Notes: generated from the sequence alone by a model not told the origin. DNA of 64,000 bases from Dyella amyloliquefaciens (GCF_004296575.1 NZ_SAYT01000003.1:1-64000); one strand, 5' to 3'. Positions 35,333-45,982 are shown, counted from the stretch's first letter. Numbers and translations are program-made.

Positions 35333-35526
35333 AAAAAAAGCCGCGGGAGGACTCCTGTCCGCCCTGCGGCTTGATCCGTTACCGGATGGCCCCTGGAGAT
35401 GGCGAGTTGCTCGCTCAACCCGGTCGTGCCACCGATTCCGGCGGAACGGCATCCTGCCGCTCTTCTTGCCCACCGTCCCCACGGTTGGCAAGGCTCACCA
35501 TCTTGCGATGGTGGCTCCCCCACATC
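35333..35526 (-). ncRNA. Candidate structured small RNA, possibly RsmA/CsrA-binding
   Basis: This non-coding stretch folds on the minus strand into consecutive hairpins: CACCATC-GCAA-GATGGTG (35513-35496), ACCGT-GGGG-ACGGT extended by TGCCA/TGGCA (35490-35467), CGGCA-GGA-TGCCG (35459-35447), GCGAG-CAA-CTCGC (35414-35402), ATCCG-GTAA-CGGAT (35387-35374), and a terminator stem with an AGGA loop followed by seven T. Two GNRA loops and the U-run fix the strand. At least three apical loops display GGA, the recognition core of RsmA/CsrA, as in RsmY/RsmZ/CsrB. The 5' end near 35526 is a guess and no clear promoter is seen. It lies between the convergent fur and MASE1-kinase genes. Confidence 0.5.
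35338..35372 (-). terminator. Intrinsic terminator of the candidate small RNA / kinase gene
   Basis: On the minus strand AAGCCGC, GGG and GGAC pair with GTCC, CCC and GCGGCTT around an AGGA loop, followed by TTTTTTT (35339-35333). On the plus strand only two T follow. Confidence 0.85.
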
Positions 35527-35589
35527 GATGTAGCCAGACTAACGAAGCCTTCACACGTCCGGTATTGGAAAATTTCCTATGTAACGTTC

Positions 35590-37185
35590 CTAAGTGCGAG
35601 CCACGTCACCGGTTTGCGTGTTGCTGCGCAGCAAAATGCGCAGATGGACCCCCTGGGACTCCGGCCGCACGCGGAACAGCCCGCCCAGCGCGGTGACCCG
35701 GTCGCGCATGCCCTGCATGCCGCGTCCGCCCCGCGGCATCCGGGCCGGCAGGCCGATACCGTTGTCACGGATGTCCAGTAGCGCCAGCGCCGCACCCTGG
35801 CGTTCGCCAATGCGAAGGCGCAGCTGGAAGATGTCGGCGTGGGCGTGTTTCACCGCGTTGGTGGCGCTTTCCTGGACCAGGCGATAGATCACCGTACGGG
35901 TGTCGTCGTCGAGCAGTCGCGGGTCGCCGCGCAGTTCGGTGCGATAGGCGACGCCCGCGGCGTTCAGCAGGTCGCGGATCGGGCCTTCGTCCAGGGCGCG
36001 CAACAGGCCGAATTCGTCCAGTACCGCAGGGCGCAGGTCGTCCAGCAGCCGGTGCAGGGCGCGGCGCATGTGGCCCAGGATCGCGTTGATCGATACCCCG
36101 ATGTCGTCCATGCCGGCCTGCGCCAGGCGGGACTGGGCGAGCTTGACGTGCGTCTGGATCGCAGTGAGGTTCTGCCCCAGCTCGTCGTGCAGCTCGGCGG
36201 CCATGTGCCGGCGCTGATTTTCCTCGGCCTGCAAATTGCCTCGGGCGGCGTCCCTGAGCTGGCGGGCAAGGTGGTCCAGGCGGCGGTTCACGGCGGCCAG
36301 GTAGACGTTCTGCTCGGCCACGCGCTCGCTGCTGCGGCGCAGGGCATCGGTGGCGGAGCCGAGCATCAGCGCACCCGTGCCGGCTACCGCCAGGAACAGC
36401 TCCCCGGCTGCGCTGGGAATGCCGTGGCCGGAAATGTGGTCCATCAGTGTCATGCCGAGGCTGGAGATCAGCATGGACAGGCTGGCGCCGCGCCAGCCAT
36501 GGCGGAACGCGAAGAACAGCACCGGCGCGAGCGACAGCACGCGGGCGAACTGCGGTTGAGGTGCGGCGTGCGAGGACAGCACCATCAGGATGGCCAGCGA
36601 CGGCACCAGCACCAGCAGGCCGTCCATCAGCAGGCGGCCCCAGGCCCGTTTGGCCAGCCGGGCGCGCAGCAGCATCACCAGCAGGGGGACTACCAGCAGC
36701 ACGCCGACGTAGTTGCCGAGCAGGTCCTGCCCCAGGGCCTGGATCATCAGGTCCGAGGTGGGGCTGGCGTGCACCAGGGCCAGCAGGACGGCGTCGGTGG
36801 CGGTGGTGGCGGCCACCGTGAAGGCGGCCGAGAGCAGCAGTCGTGCGACGTCTTCCGGGTCGCGCAGGCTGGGGTGCAGATTGGCGCGACGCATCAGCCA
36901 GAGGCAGATCGCCACCACGACGGGTTCAGGAATTTCGCCGAGGAAAAAGCCGGTCCAGCCCAGAGGGAGGCCGTGTACCGTGGCCAGCAGCCCCGTGGCG
37001 GCAAATTCGGCGCCCAGCAGCCAGGGCCACATCCGCACGGGAGCGAGCAGCAATGCGCCGAAGCGCAGGCCGTAGGGCAGCATCCAATACGGCTGCTCCG
37101 TTGGCCACAGCAGCAGCCAAAGCAGGAAGTAGCCGACCGCAAGCAAAAAACCGGTAGCAGGGAACACAGAAGATTTCGATGGCAT
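35590..37185 (-). CDS. MASE1-domain sensor histidine kinase (UhpB/NarX type)
   Basis: The ATG at 37185 gives 531 residues. About eight membrane helices in the first ~300 residues resemble a MASE1 sensor (YWMLPYGLRFGALLLAPVRM, FFLGEIPEPVVVAICLWLM). A coiled-coil (SSERVAEQNVYLAAVNRRLD) leads to the HisKA_3 helix with the phospho-accepting His in HMAAELHDELGQNLTAIQTH and a HATPase domain (ESATNAVKHAHAD, DNGIGLPARMPRGGRGMQGM). It is divergent from, and surely paired with, the LuxR-type regulator at 37255. This pair interrupts the usual fur-recN neighbourhood. Confidence 0.9.
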   Translation of the reverse strand: MPSKSSVFPATGFLLAVGYFLLWLLLWPTEQPYWMLPYGLRFGALLLAPVRMWPWLLGAEFAATGLLATVHGLPLGWTGFFLGEIPEPVVVAICLWLMRRANLHPSLRDPEDVARLLLSAAFTVAATTATDAVLLALVHASPTSDLMIQALGQDLLGNYVGVLLVVPLLVMLLRARLAKRAWGRLLMDGLLVLVPSLAILMVLSSHAAPQPQFARVLSLAPVLFFAFRHGWRGASLSMLISSLGMTLMDHISGHGIPSAAGELFLAVAGTGALMLGSATDALRRSSERVAEQNVYLAAVNRRLDHLARQLRDAARGNLQAEENQRRHMAAELHDELGQNLTAIQTHVKLAQSRLAQAGMDDIGVSINAILGHMRRALHRLLDDLRPAVLDEFGLLRALDEGPIRDLLNAAGVAYRTELRGDPRLLDDDTRTVIYRLVQESATNAVKHAHADIFQLRLRIGERQGAALALLDIRDNGIGLPARMPRGGRGMQGMRDRVTALGGLFRVRPESQGVHLRILLRSNTQTGDVART

Positions 37186-37243
37186 GCGCTCGATGTTACC
37201 TGTAGGGGTCGGGGGGTATAGGCGGTCATCCTTCCGGCTGCTA

Positions 37244-37259
37244 TACATGCAGCCATGTA
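37244..37259. promoter_or_regulatory. Inverted repeat overlapping the regulator start
   Basis: TACATG-CAGC-CATGTA spans 37244-37259 and includes the regulator start codon (37255), in the 69-bp gap between the divergent kinase and regulator genes. It could be an operator for autoregulation. Confidence 0.3.
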
Positions 37260-37890
37260 CAGCATTGTCCTGGTCGATGACCATGCCATCGTACGCGAGG
37301 GGTTCAAGAGGCTGATCGAGCTGGAGCCGGATCTGGAGGTGGTTGCGGAGTGCCGCAGCGCCGACGATGCGGTGGAAGCGGTTGGCCAGCGTCGACCCGA
37401 TCTCGTGGCGCTCGATCTCTCGCTGCCGGATGGCAGCGGGCTGCCGTTGATCGAACATCTGCGCAGCGTGGCGGTGGACACACGCATCGTGGTGCTCAGC
37501 ATGCACGATGGCGAACCCTATGTTTCCGAAGCGCTACGCCGTGGTGCCAGCGGTTACGTGACCAAGGGCGTGGCCCCGGAAGAGCTCGTGGCCGGCCTGC
37601 GCGCGGTGATGCAGGGCGAGTGCTTCCTCAGCTCGGACCTGCGCAAGCGTCGCGCCGAACGGCCGAGCGAATCACGCGATCCGATTCACCGCCTGACCGC
37701 ACGCGAACGCGAAGTCTTCCTGTTGCTGGCGGCGGGTCGCGCACCCAAGCAGGTGGCCGGCGAACTGGGCATCGGGCAGAAGACCGTCTACATCCACCGC
37801 GCGAGCCTGATGGGCAAGCTGGGCGCGGGCTCGGAACTGGACCTGTACCGCATGGCCGCCGAGCGCGGGCTGCTGCCGCGCAAGAACTAG
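37255..37890 (+). CDS. NarL/UhpA-type response regulator
   Basis: This 211-residue protein has a receiver domain (VDDHAIVREGFKRLIELEPD; phospho-acceptor Asp in LVALDLSLPDGSG at about 54; Lys in GYVTKGV) and a LuxR-type HTH (HRLTAREREVFLLLAAGRAP, then VAGELGIGQKTVYIHRASLM, about 145-190). It is the partner of the divergent MASE1 kinase. Relatives UhpA and NarL activate transport or metabolism genes; the targets here are not evident. Confidence 0.94.
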   Translation: MYSIVLVDDHAIVREGFKRLIELEPDLEVVAECRSADDAVEAVGQRRPDLVALDLSLPDGSGLPLIEHLRSVAVDTRIVVLSMHDGEPYVSEALRRGASGYVTKGVAPEELVAGLRAVMQGECFLSSDLRKRRAERPSESRDPIHRLTAREREVFLLLAAGRAPKQVAGELGIGQKTVYIHRASLMGKLGAGSELDLYRMAAERGLLPRKN

Positions 37891-37916
37891 CCCGCGCCAC
37901 ATCCCATTGACCTTGT

Positions 37917-38117
37917 TGTAGGAGCGCACCCAGTGCGCGATCGCGGGGTCACGTCGCGCCTCAGTCGCCAATTTCCGCCGACTCGATAGAGGATGGATCC
38001 AACGTTGTGGGAGCGCACCCTGTGCGCGACTGCAAAGGAACCCGGGCGCCGCATCGTTCATTGCAGCACCACGGGGGCCATCGCCAGATGGTGTCGCGCA
38101 CAGGGTGCGCTCCCACA
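37917..38117. repeat. REP-like palindromes: one single copy plus one inverted pair
   Basis: TGTAGGAGCGCACC-CAGTGCGCGAT occurs at 37917-37941. TGTGGGAGCGCACC-CTGTGCGCGACTG occurs at 38006-38032 and in inverse at 38093-38117. Each unit has a GTAG/GTGG head and an inner GCGCAC...GTGCGC palindrome, the form of RAYT-mobilised REPs. The inverted pair encloses 60 bases, like a BIME. It fills the space between the regulator and recN, which converge here. Confidence 0.9.
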
Positions 38118-38152
38118 GCAGGTCGTGGTCGGCGGCCTCTGCCGAAAACGCC

Positions 38153-39823
38153 TCAGACCTGCGCGCGATCCAGCATCTGCTTCGCATGCGCCTTGGTTTC
38201 GCGTGTGATCTCCACGCCACCCAGCATGCGTGCCAGCTCGTCGCGGCGTCCGTTCGCATCCAGCTTTTCGATGCGCGTATGCGTGGATTCGCCGTCGCTG
38301 GCCTTGCTCACGCGCAGGTGCGCGTGGCCCTGCGCAGCCACCTGAGGCAGATGGGTCACGCACAGTACCTGACGCTCGCCGCCGAGTGCGCGCAGCTTCT
38401 GGCCCACCACTTCGGCCACGGCGCCGCCGATGCCGGTATCCACTTCGTCGAACACCATGGTGCCGATGGTGTCCTTGCCCAGCGTGGCCACTTCGATGGC
38501 GAGGCTGATGCGCGCGAGTTCGCCACCCGAGGCCACCTTGCGCAGCGGACGCGGCGGCTGGCCCGGATTGGCGCTGACCAGCAGTTCGCAGCGTTCCTGG
38601 CCCTGCACGTCCGGGTCGCTTTCGCCGGTGGCTTCCAGTTCGATCACCAGGCGGCCGCCGCTCATGCCGAGTTCGGCCATCAAGGCGCTCACCTCGTCGC
38701 CGAGTCGGGAGGCAGCCTCCTGGCGCGAGCGACTCAGTGTGGCGGCGTGTTCGTCATAGCGTTGCTGCAGCTGCTGGCGCTGGCGGGACAACTTGTCGAC
38801 CGCGTCGCCGGCGCCTTCCAGTTCGGCGAGTTCATCGCGCAGGGTGGCCGCCTTGTCGTGCAGTTCGGCTGTCGGTACGCGATGGCGGCGCGACAGTTCG
38901 TGCAGCCGCGTCAGGTGCGTGTCGACTTCGGAGAAGCGTTCCGGATCGAGGTCGACGTCCAGCGCATAGCGCCCCAGGCCGTCGGAGGCCTCGGTGAGCT
39001 GGATGGATGCGTTGTCCAGCAGCTCGAGCAGCGGGGCGAGCCGGTCGTCGAGCATGGCCAGCTTGCTCATTTCCAGCTGCGCGCGACCGAGCGCACGACG
39101 CAGCGCGAACTCGCTGTCGCCATCGATCAGCTCGACGACGCCGCCGGCGCCTTCCGCCAGACGTCCCGCGTTGGCGAGTCGCTTGTGACTCGTTTCGAGT
39201 TCGACCAATTGCTCAGGCGGCAGGGCCCATTTCTCCAGCTCGTCAAGTTCATGGCGCAACAGTTCGATGCGTTGTTCGCGGTCGTCGCCGCCGCTCAGCT
39301 TTCGGATGCGCTGGCCGAGCTCTCGCCACTGCGTAGCCAGTTCCCGCACCTGGCTTACCAACGCCTCGTTGCCCGCGTAGGCGTCGAGCAGTTCGAGCTG
39401 GTGGGCGCGCGACAGCAGCGCCTGGTGTTCGTGCTGGCCATGGATCTCGACCAGCAGCGTGGCGAGTTCACCCAGCTGGCTGGCGTTGGCGGGGCGGCCG
39501 TTGATCCAGGCGCGTGAGCTGCCTTCGGCGCGGATCACGCGGCGCAGCTGGCAGGTGTCTTCCTCGTCCAGTTCCTCGCGGCGCAGCCATTCGCGGGCTT
39601 CGGGCAGGTCGGACAGGTCGAACTCGGCGGTGAGTTCGGCGCGGTCGCTGCCGGCGCGCACCATACCGCTGTCGGCGCGGGCGCCGGCCAGCAGCATCAG
39701 GGCGTCCACCAGCAGGGACTTGCCCGCGCCGGTTTCACCGCTGACCACGGTAAGTCCCGGGCCGAAGGCGATCTCGGCTTCTTCGACGACGGCGAAATGA
39801 CGAACGTAGAGCGAGGTGAGCAT
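38153..39823 (-). CDS. recN: DNA repair protein RecN (SMC-like)
   Basis: The ATG at 39823 gives 556 residues. The N-terminal half-ATPase has LTSLYVRHFAVVEEAEIAFG and Walker A GETGAGKS (about 30-37), then VEIHGQHEHQALL. Long coiled-coil arms fill about 150-350. The C-terminal half has the signature KVASGGELARISLAIE, Walker B TMVFDEVDTGIGG and the switch CVTHLPQVAAQ. RecN acts on double-strand break ends with RecA. It is divergent from hrcA, the order usual in this group. Confidence 0.97.
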   Translation of the reverse strand: MLTSLYVRHFAVVEEAEIAFGPGLTVVSGETGAGKSLLVDALMLLAGARADSGMVRAGSDRAELTAEFDLSDLPEAREWLRREELDEEDTCQLRRVIRAEGSSRAWINGRPANASQLGELATLLVEIHGQHEHQALLSRAHQLELLDAYAGNEALVSQVRELATQWRELGQRIRKLSGGDDREQRIELLRHELDELEKWALPPEQLVELETSHKRLANAGRLAEGAGGVVELIDGDSEFALRRALGRAQLEMSKLAMLDDRLAPLLELLDNASIQLTEASDGLGRYALDVDLDPERFSEVDTHLTRLHELSRRHRVPTAELHDKAATLRDELAELEGAGDAVDKLSRQRQQLQQRYDEHAATLSRSRQEAASRLGDEVSALMAELGMSGGRLVIELEATGESDPDVQGQERCELLVSANPGQPPRPLRKVASGGELARISLAIEVATLGKDTIGTMVFDEVDTGIGGAVAEVVGQKLRALGGERQVLCVTHLPQVAAQGHAHLRVSKASDGESTHTRIEKLDANGRRDELARMLGGVEITRETKAHAKQMLDRAQV

Positions 39824-39959
39824 GGGCGAGGGCGTGGTGAAGTCGGAGGATTGTAAAGGGCAGGGGGCGGGGGGCGGATAGAGGGGGCTCTTTCGGGCGT
39901 GCGAACGGGTCGCCATGCGACCTGGAACCACTTTGGATGCCCCGTGACCCGCTCCCTTT

Positions 39960-39988
39960 CTTGCAAACTTTTCCGCCAGACCTTATTT
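39960..39988 (+). promoter_or_regulatory. Sigma-32-like promoter upstream of hrcA
   Basis: CTTGCAA (39960-39966), 14 bases, then CCTTATTT (39981-39988) resembles the heat-shock consensus CTTGAAA-N13-17-CCCCATnT. It lies about 28 bp before the hrcA start. No CIRCE element (TTAGCACTC-N9-GAGTGCTAA) is visible here. Confidence 0.55.
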
Positions 39989-40015
39989 CTTTGGTGTCTC
40001 ACGGATTGCTACAGC

Positions 40016-41068
40016 ATGCCCGCCGCCGATCTCGATGCCCGCGCACGCCGCCTGTTGCGCACATTGATTGCCCAATACCTCGCCGATGGCGAGCCCGTAG
40101 GGTCGCGCACGTTGTCGCGCTCCTCCGGCCTGGACGTCAGCCCCGCCACCATCCGCAACATCATGGCCGACCTGGAAGAAGCCGGCCTGGTCGCCTCGCC
40201 GCATACATCGGCTGGTCGGGTACCCACGCCGCGCGGCCTGCGCCTGTTCGTGGACAGCCTGATCGAGCTGCAGCCGCTGCCGGTGGACGAAATGGCCCGC
40301 CTGCGGCGCGAGCTGCCGCCCGGGCCAACCACCACCCGCGACCTGCTGGGCAACGTCTCGACCCTGCTGTCGGCGATGACGCGCTTCGCCGGCGTGGTCA
40401 CGGTGCCGCGGCAGGCTGATTTCCCGTTGCGCCACATCGATTTCGTGGCGCTGCCCGATGCCCGCGTGCTGGTGATCCTGGTGTTCTCGGACAACCAGGT
40501 GCAGAACCGCATCGTGCAGCTGGCCAAGCCGCTGGACGGCCGCGAGCTGGAACAGGCCGCCAACTACCTCAACAGCCAGTTCGCCGGCCTGCGCCTGGAC
40601 GACATCCGGGCCCACCTGCTGCGCGAACTCAGGGAGGCGAGCGGCGAACTCAACCGCCTGGTATCGAGTGCGGTAGAGCTGGCTGCGGCCTCGTTCGCTC
40701 CGCAGGCCGAGAGTGACGACGTGCTGGTCAGCGGCCAGACCAACCTCATGGGGTACTCGGAGCTGGCCAACCTGGAGCGCCTGCGCGAGCTGTTCGAGGC
40801 CTTCCAGAAGAAAAACGAGCTGCTGCAGCTGATGGAGGTCTGCGCCAAGGCCCCCGGCGTACGGCTGTTCATCGGCGAGGAATCGGGCTTTGCCGCCCTC
40901 GACGGCTGCAGCGTGGTCACTGCCAGCTATGGCGCGCAAGGGCGCGTGCTGGGGGCGGTCGGGGTCATCGGGCCGACCCGGATGGCCTATGAACGGGTGA
41001 TCCCGGTGGTCCAGGCCACGGCCGGATTGCTCAGCGACGCCTTGAATCGCGTCGCTACGACCTTATAA
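40016..41068 (+). CDS. hrcA: Heat-inducible transcription repressor HrcA
   Basis: The ATG at 40016 gives 350 residues. The N-terminal winged helix has ARRLLRTLIAQYLADGEPVG, SRTLSRSSGLDVSPATIRNI and PHTSAGRVPTPRGLRLFVDS; the GAF-like inserted and dimerisation regions follow, ending with YERVIPVVQATAGLLSDALN. HrcA represses chaperonin genes by binding CIRCE. Since no CIRCE is visible in this cluster, its target is probably groESL outside the window. First gene of hrcA-grpE-dnaK-dnaJ. Confidence 0.96.
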   Translation: MPAADLDARARRLLRTLIAQYLADGEPVGSRTLSRSSGLDVSPATIRNIMADLEEAGLVASPHTSAGRVPTPRGLRLFVDSLIELQPLPVDEMARLRRELPPGPTTTRDLLGNVSTLLSAMTRFAGVVTVPRQADFPLRHIDFVALPDARVLVILVFSDNQVQNRIVQLAKPLDGRELEQAANYLNSQFAGLRLDDIRAHLLRELREASGELNRLVSSAVELAAASFAPQAESDDVLVSGQTNLMGYSELANLERLRELFEAFQKKNELLQLMEVCAKAPGVRLFIGEESGFAALDGCSVVTASYGAQGRVLGAVGVIGPTRMAYERVIPVVQATAGLLSDALNRVATTL

Positions 41069-41153
41069 CCCGCACGGGAGGCGGGGTTTTACCCGCAGGT
41101 ATTTGACGGCAGGTGCCAGGGGCACCGGCCACGGATGAGGCTTGGAGTCATTC

Positions 41154-41687
41154 ATGCAGAGCAACGATCCAACGGCGTCGAACGAGGCGCAGGGCAGTGG
41201 CGGACAGGGCGAAGCCCATAACGCCGAACTGGAGGCGCTGAAGGCGCGCATCGCGGAGTTGGAAGCCGGCAACGTGGAGCTGCGCGACACCGTGCTGCGC
41301 GAGAAGGCCGAGATCGAGAACCAGCGCCGTCGCCTGCATCGCGACGTGGAGCAGGCACGCCGCTTCGCCAACGAGAAGCTGCTGAACGAGCTGCTGCCGG
41401 TCTATGACGGCCTCGAGCGCGGTCTGGAAGTGGAAGGTGGTGACGTCGCCAGCGTGCGCGAAGGCATCGCCCTCACGCTGAAGTCGCTGCTGAAGATCGC
41501 CGAGAACAACGGCCTGGTGCAGGTCGATCCCGTCGGCCAGCCGCTGGATCCGGAGCGTCACCACGCGGTGAGCATGGTGGATGCCCCTGGTGCGGCGCCG
41601 AACACGGTGGTCAGCGTGCTGCAGAAGGGATATGTGTTGAACGATCGGCTGTTGCGCCCTGCGCTGGTGGCGGTCGCGAAGGAATGA
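41154..41687 (+). CDS. grpE: Nucleotide exchange factor GrpE
   Basis: The ATG at 41154 follows GGAG and gives 177 residues. A disordered acidic N-terminus is followed by the long dimerising coiled coil (AELEAGNVELRDTVLREKAE, NQRRRLHRDVEQARRFANEK) and the beta domain that opens the DnaK nucleotide cleft (QPLDPERHHAVSMVDAPGAA, SVLQKGYVLNDRLLRPALVA). It lies 85 bp after hrcA and before dnaK. Confidence 0.96.
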   Translation: MQSNDPTASNEAQGSGGQGEAHNAELEALKARIAELEAGNVELRDTVLREKAEIENQRRRLHRDVEQARRFANEKLLNELLPVYDGLERGLEVEGGDVASVREGIALTLKSLLKIAENNGLVQVDPVGQPLDPERHHAVSMVDAPGAAPNTVVSVLQKGYVLNDRLLRPALVAVAKE

Positions 41688-41766
41688 CGCCCCTGCCGGC
41701 GGTTTGGACGCCTGAACAGCGTCCCCTGCCGGCGTCGGTGGCAAAGACATCGGAGCGCTTGCCGGC

Positions 41767-41793
41767 ATTGAGTTAAGAAGCCGCGAGCCCCAT
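41767..41793 (+). promoter_or_regulatory. Sigma-32-like promoter upstream of dnaK
   Basis: ATTGAGT (41767-41773), 14 bases, then a perfect CCCCAT -10 core (41788-41793) in the 158-bp grpE-dnaK gap, about 50 bp before the dnaK start. It would let dnaK-dnaJ be induced separately from hrcA-grpE. Confidence 0.6.
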
Positions 41794-41845
41794 CTGGAAA
41801 CCAGTCGCGGCCGAGGGGTCGCTTAAGAATTCGGGAGTAGACAAC

Positions 41846-43774
<1,929 letters not shown>

Positions 43775-43804
43775 GATAGACCGGTCGGCGCTGCCGATCT
43801 GACG

Positions 43805-43844
43805 CAGCCCGCGTCCGGACTCAAGTCTGGTCGCGGGCTGTTTG
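43805..43844 (+). terminator. Hairpin between dnaK and dnaJ
   Basis: CAGCCCGCG pairs with CGCGGGCTG, with an inner CCGGAC/GTCTGG stem around TCAA, followed by TTTGTT. It is 30 bp after dnaK and probably lowers read-through into dnaJ rather than abolishing it. Confidence 0.75.
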
Positions 43845-43905
43845 TTGATAGGACATGGATCGGACGATCCATGTAGCAAGAGAGCGATCCATGCCGGATG
43901 CAACG

Positions 43906-45033
43906 ATGAGCAAGCGTGATTACTACGAAGTCCTGAGTGTCGAACGTACCGTCACCGAGGTCGAGCTGAAGAAGTCTTTCCGCCGCCTGGCGATGAAGTA
44001 CCACCCGGACCGTTGCCCGGATGATCCGCATGCGCAGGAGAAGTTCAAGGAGGCCAAGGAGGCCTACGAAGTGCTATCCGACGCGCAGAAGCGCGCGATG
44101 TACGACCAGCACGGCCATGCCGCCTTCGAGCACGGCATGGGCGGTCGCGGTGGCGCCGGCTTCGGCGACATGGGCGACATCTTCGGCGACATCTTCGGCG
44201 ATATTTTCGGCATGGGTGGTGGCGGCCGTGGTCGCCAGCGCCGTGGTTCCGATCTCCGTTACATCATGGAACTTGATCTTGAAGAGGCCGTGTTCGGCGT
44301 CGAGAGGAAGATCGAGATTCCGACCCAGGTGAACTGCCATCACTGCAATGGCAGCGGCTCCGACGACGGCAAGACGGTGACCTGCAAGACCTGCGCGGGT
44401 CATGGCCGCGTACGCATGCAGAACGGCATTTTCTCCATCCAGCAGGCCTGCCCGCATTGCGGTGGTAGCGGCCAGTCGATCGAGAAGCCGTGCAAGGAAT
44501 GCGATGGCGAAGGCCTGTTGCAGGAAACGCGCACGCTGTCGGTCAACATCCCCGCGGGCGTGGACAACGGCGACCGCATTCGCCTCACCGGCCAGGGTGA
44601 AGCCGGTCCGCAGGGCGCGGAAGCCGGCGATCTCTATGTGGAAGTGCGCGTGCGCGAGCACGCCATCTTCCAGCGCGAAGGCAACGACCTGCATTGTGAG
44701 CTGCCGATCCGCTTCTCGCAGGCGGCGCTGGGCGCGGAGCTGTTGGTGCCGACGCTGGAAGGCGAGGTGCCGATCAGCATCCCGCAGGAGACGCAGACCG
44801 GGCAGCTGTTCCGCCTGCGCGGCCGCGGCGTGAAGTCGGTGCGCAGCAATCGCTCGGGCGACCTGATCTGCCGCGTCGTGGTGGAAACACCGGTACGCCT
44901 GACCAAGCAGCAGCGCGACTTGTTCGAGCAGCTCGAGGCCACCTTCGCCGGTGGCGAAGCGGACAAGCACACGCCGCGCGCCAAGACCTGGGTCGATGGC
45001 GTGAAGCAGTTCTGGTCGCGCGTCACTTCGTAA
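43906..45033 (+). CDS. dnaJ: Chaperone co-factor DnaJ (Hsp40)
   Basis: The conventional start [10 protein letters not shown] at 43906 gives 375 residues; an ATG at 43891 with a better ribosome binding site (AGAGAG) would add five. The J-domain has the HPD tripeptide ([11 protein letters not shown]). A Gly/Phe-rich segment with repeated FGDI follows, then four zinc-binding repeats [32 protein letters not shown], and two C-terminal substrate domains. It delivers clients to DnaK and triggers ATP hydrolysis. Confidence 0.98.
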   Translation: MSKRDYYEVLSVERTVTEVELKKSFRRLAMKYHPDRCPDDPHAQEKFKEAKEAYEVLSDAQKRAMYDQHGHAAFEHGMGGRGGAGFGDMGDIFGDIFGDIFGMGGGGRGRQRRGSDLRYIMELDLEEAVFGVERKIEIPTQVNCHHCNGSGSDDGKTVTCKTCAGHGRVRMQNGIFSIQQACPHCGGSGQSIEKPCKECDGEGLLQETRTLSVNIPAGVDNGDRIRLTGQGEAGPQGAEAGDLYVEVRVREHAIFQREGNDLHCELPIRFSQAALGAELLVPTLEGEVPISIPQETQTGQLFRLRGRGVKSVRSNRSGDLICRVVVETPVRLTKQQRDLFEQLEATFAGGEADKHTPRAKTWVDGVKQFWSRVTS

Positions 45034-45178
45034 CTCTTTGCGGGAAAGCCGGGCGCCGGCGTTTCCCGACTTGATGTGCCGTGCCATCGCGTGACTTCAG
45101 CTCGCGCGTGTACGCCGGCGACGGCAGGCAGTAGCATCACGCCCTTCCTGTCACGCTGCGCCGGTCGCGGAGTCCTGA

Positions 45179-45982
45179 ATGAGCCATCCCGTTCGTCTTG
45201 CCATCAATGGTGCCACCGGCCGCATGGGACAGGCGCTGGTGCAACTGGTCAAAGGTGACAAGCGTTTCGTCCTGGTGGCTGCCATGTCGTCGCCCAATTC
45301 CGCGCTGCTGGGGCAACCGGTGTTCGCGGGCGAGGGCGCTCCGACCTACACCAGTGGCTGGCCGGGTGCGGACGCACTCGATGTGGTGATCGATTTCAGC
45401 GGTCCTGCAGGGCTTGCCGGAGCATTGACCTATTGCGAGTCCCATGGCGTCGCGCTGGTGACCGGTACCACGGGACTCGATCCCACGTTCGGCAAGCGTC
45501 TGGCCGTCTCTTCGCAGCGCATTGCGCTGCTGCGTTCCGCCAACTTCAGCCTGGGCGTCGCCGTGCTGACGCGGCTGCTGCGCGAGGCTGCCGCCACCTT
45601 GCCGAACTGGGACCTGGACATCTTCGAGGCGCATCACAATCGCAAGGAAGATGCACCTTCGGGCACGGCACTCGCCCTGGGCGAAGCCGCCGCCGAGGCG
45701 CGCGGTACGACGCTGGCTGAAAGTGGTGTGTATTCACGCGAAGGCCGTACCGGCGCTCGTCAGCCTGGCACCATCGGTTTCGCGGTGGTTCGCGGTGGCG
45801 ACATCGTGGGCGAACACGAGGCGTGGTTGATGGGGGCCGGGGAGCGTATCGAGCTCACGCATCGCGCCACCGATCGCTCGATCTTCGCGCGTGGTGCGTT
45901 GGAGGCTGCGCATTGGCTCAGCGGCCGCCAGCCGGGTGCCTACGATCTGGATGCCATGCTGAGCGAGCGCGCTTCGCGTTGA
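45179..45982 (+). CDS. dapB: 4-hydroxy-tetrahydrodipicolinate reductase
   Basis: This 267-residue enzyme of the lysine/diaminopimelate pathway reduces 4-hydroxy-tetrahydrodipicolinate with NAD(P)H. It shows the nucleotide-binding AINGATGRMGQALVQL, DVVIDFSGPAGLAGALTYCE, TGTTGLDPTFGKRL, SANFSLGVAVLTRLL and the catalytic EAHHNRKEDAPSGTAL with the His pair and Lys. GGAG lies six bases upstream of the ATG. It follows dnaJ, as usual in Xanthomonadales. Confidence 0.97.
   Translation: MSHPVRLAINGATGRMGQALVQLVKGDKRFVLVAAMSSPNSALLGQPVFAGEGAPTYTSGWPGADALDVVIDFSGPAGLAGALTYCESHGVALVTGTTGLDPTFGKRLAVSSQRIALLRSANFSLGVAVLTRLLREAAATLPNWDLDIFEAHHNRKEDAPSGTALALGEAAAEARGTTLAESGVYSREGRTGARQPGTIGFAVVRGGDIVGEHEAWLMGAGERIELTHRATDRSIFARGALEAAHWLSGRQPGAYDLDAMLSERASR

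Noticed and set aside
35373-35526. 6S RNA or GEMM riboswitch as identity of the hairpin region
   Set aside because: 6S RNA is one long bulged hairpin, whereas this is a string of separate stem-loops; the GEMM core words are absent.
39899-40015. N-terminal extension of hrcA
   Set aside because: It would include the sigma-32-like promoter and has Cys/Trp-rich non-conserved sequence; known HrcA proteins begin near the chosen start.
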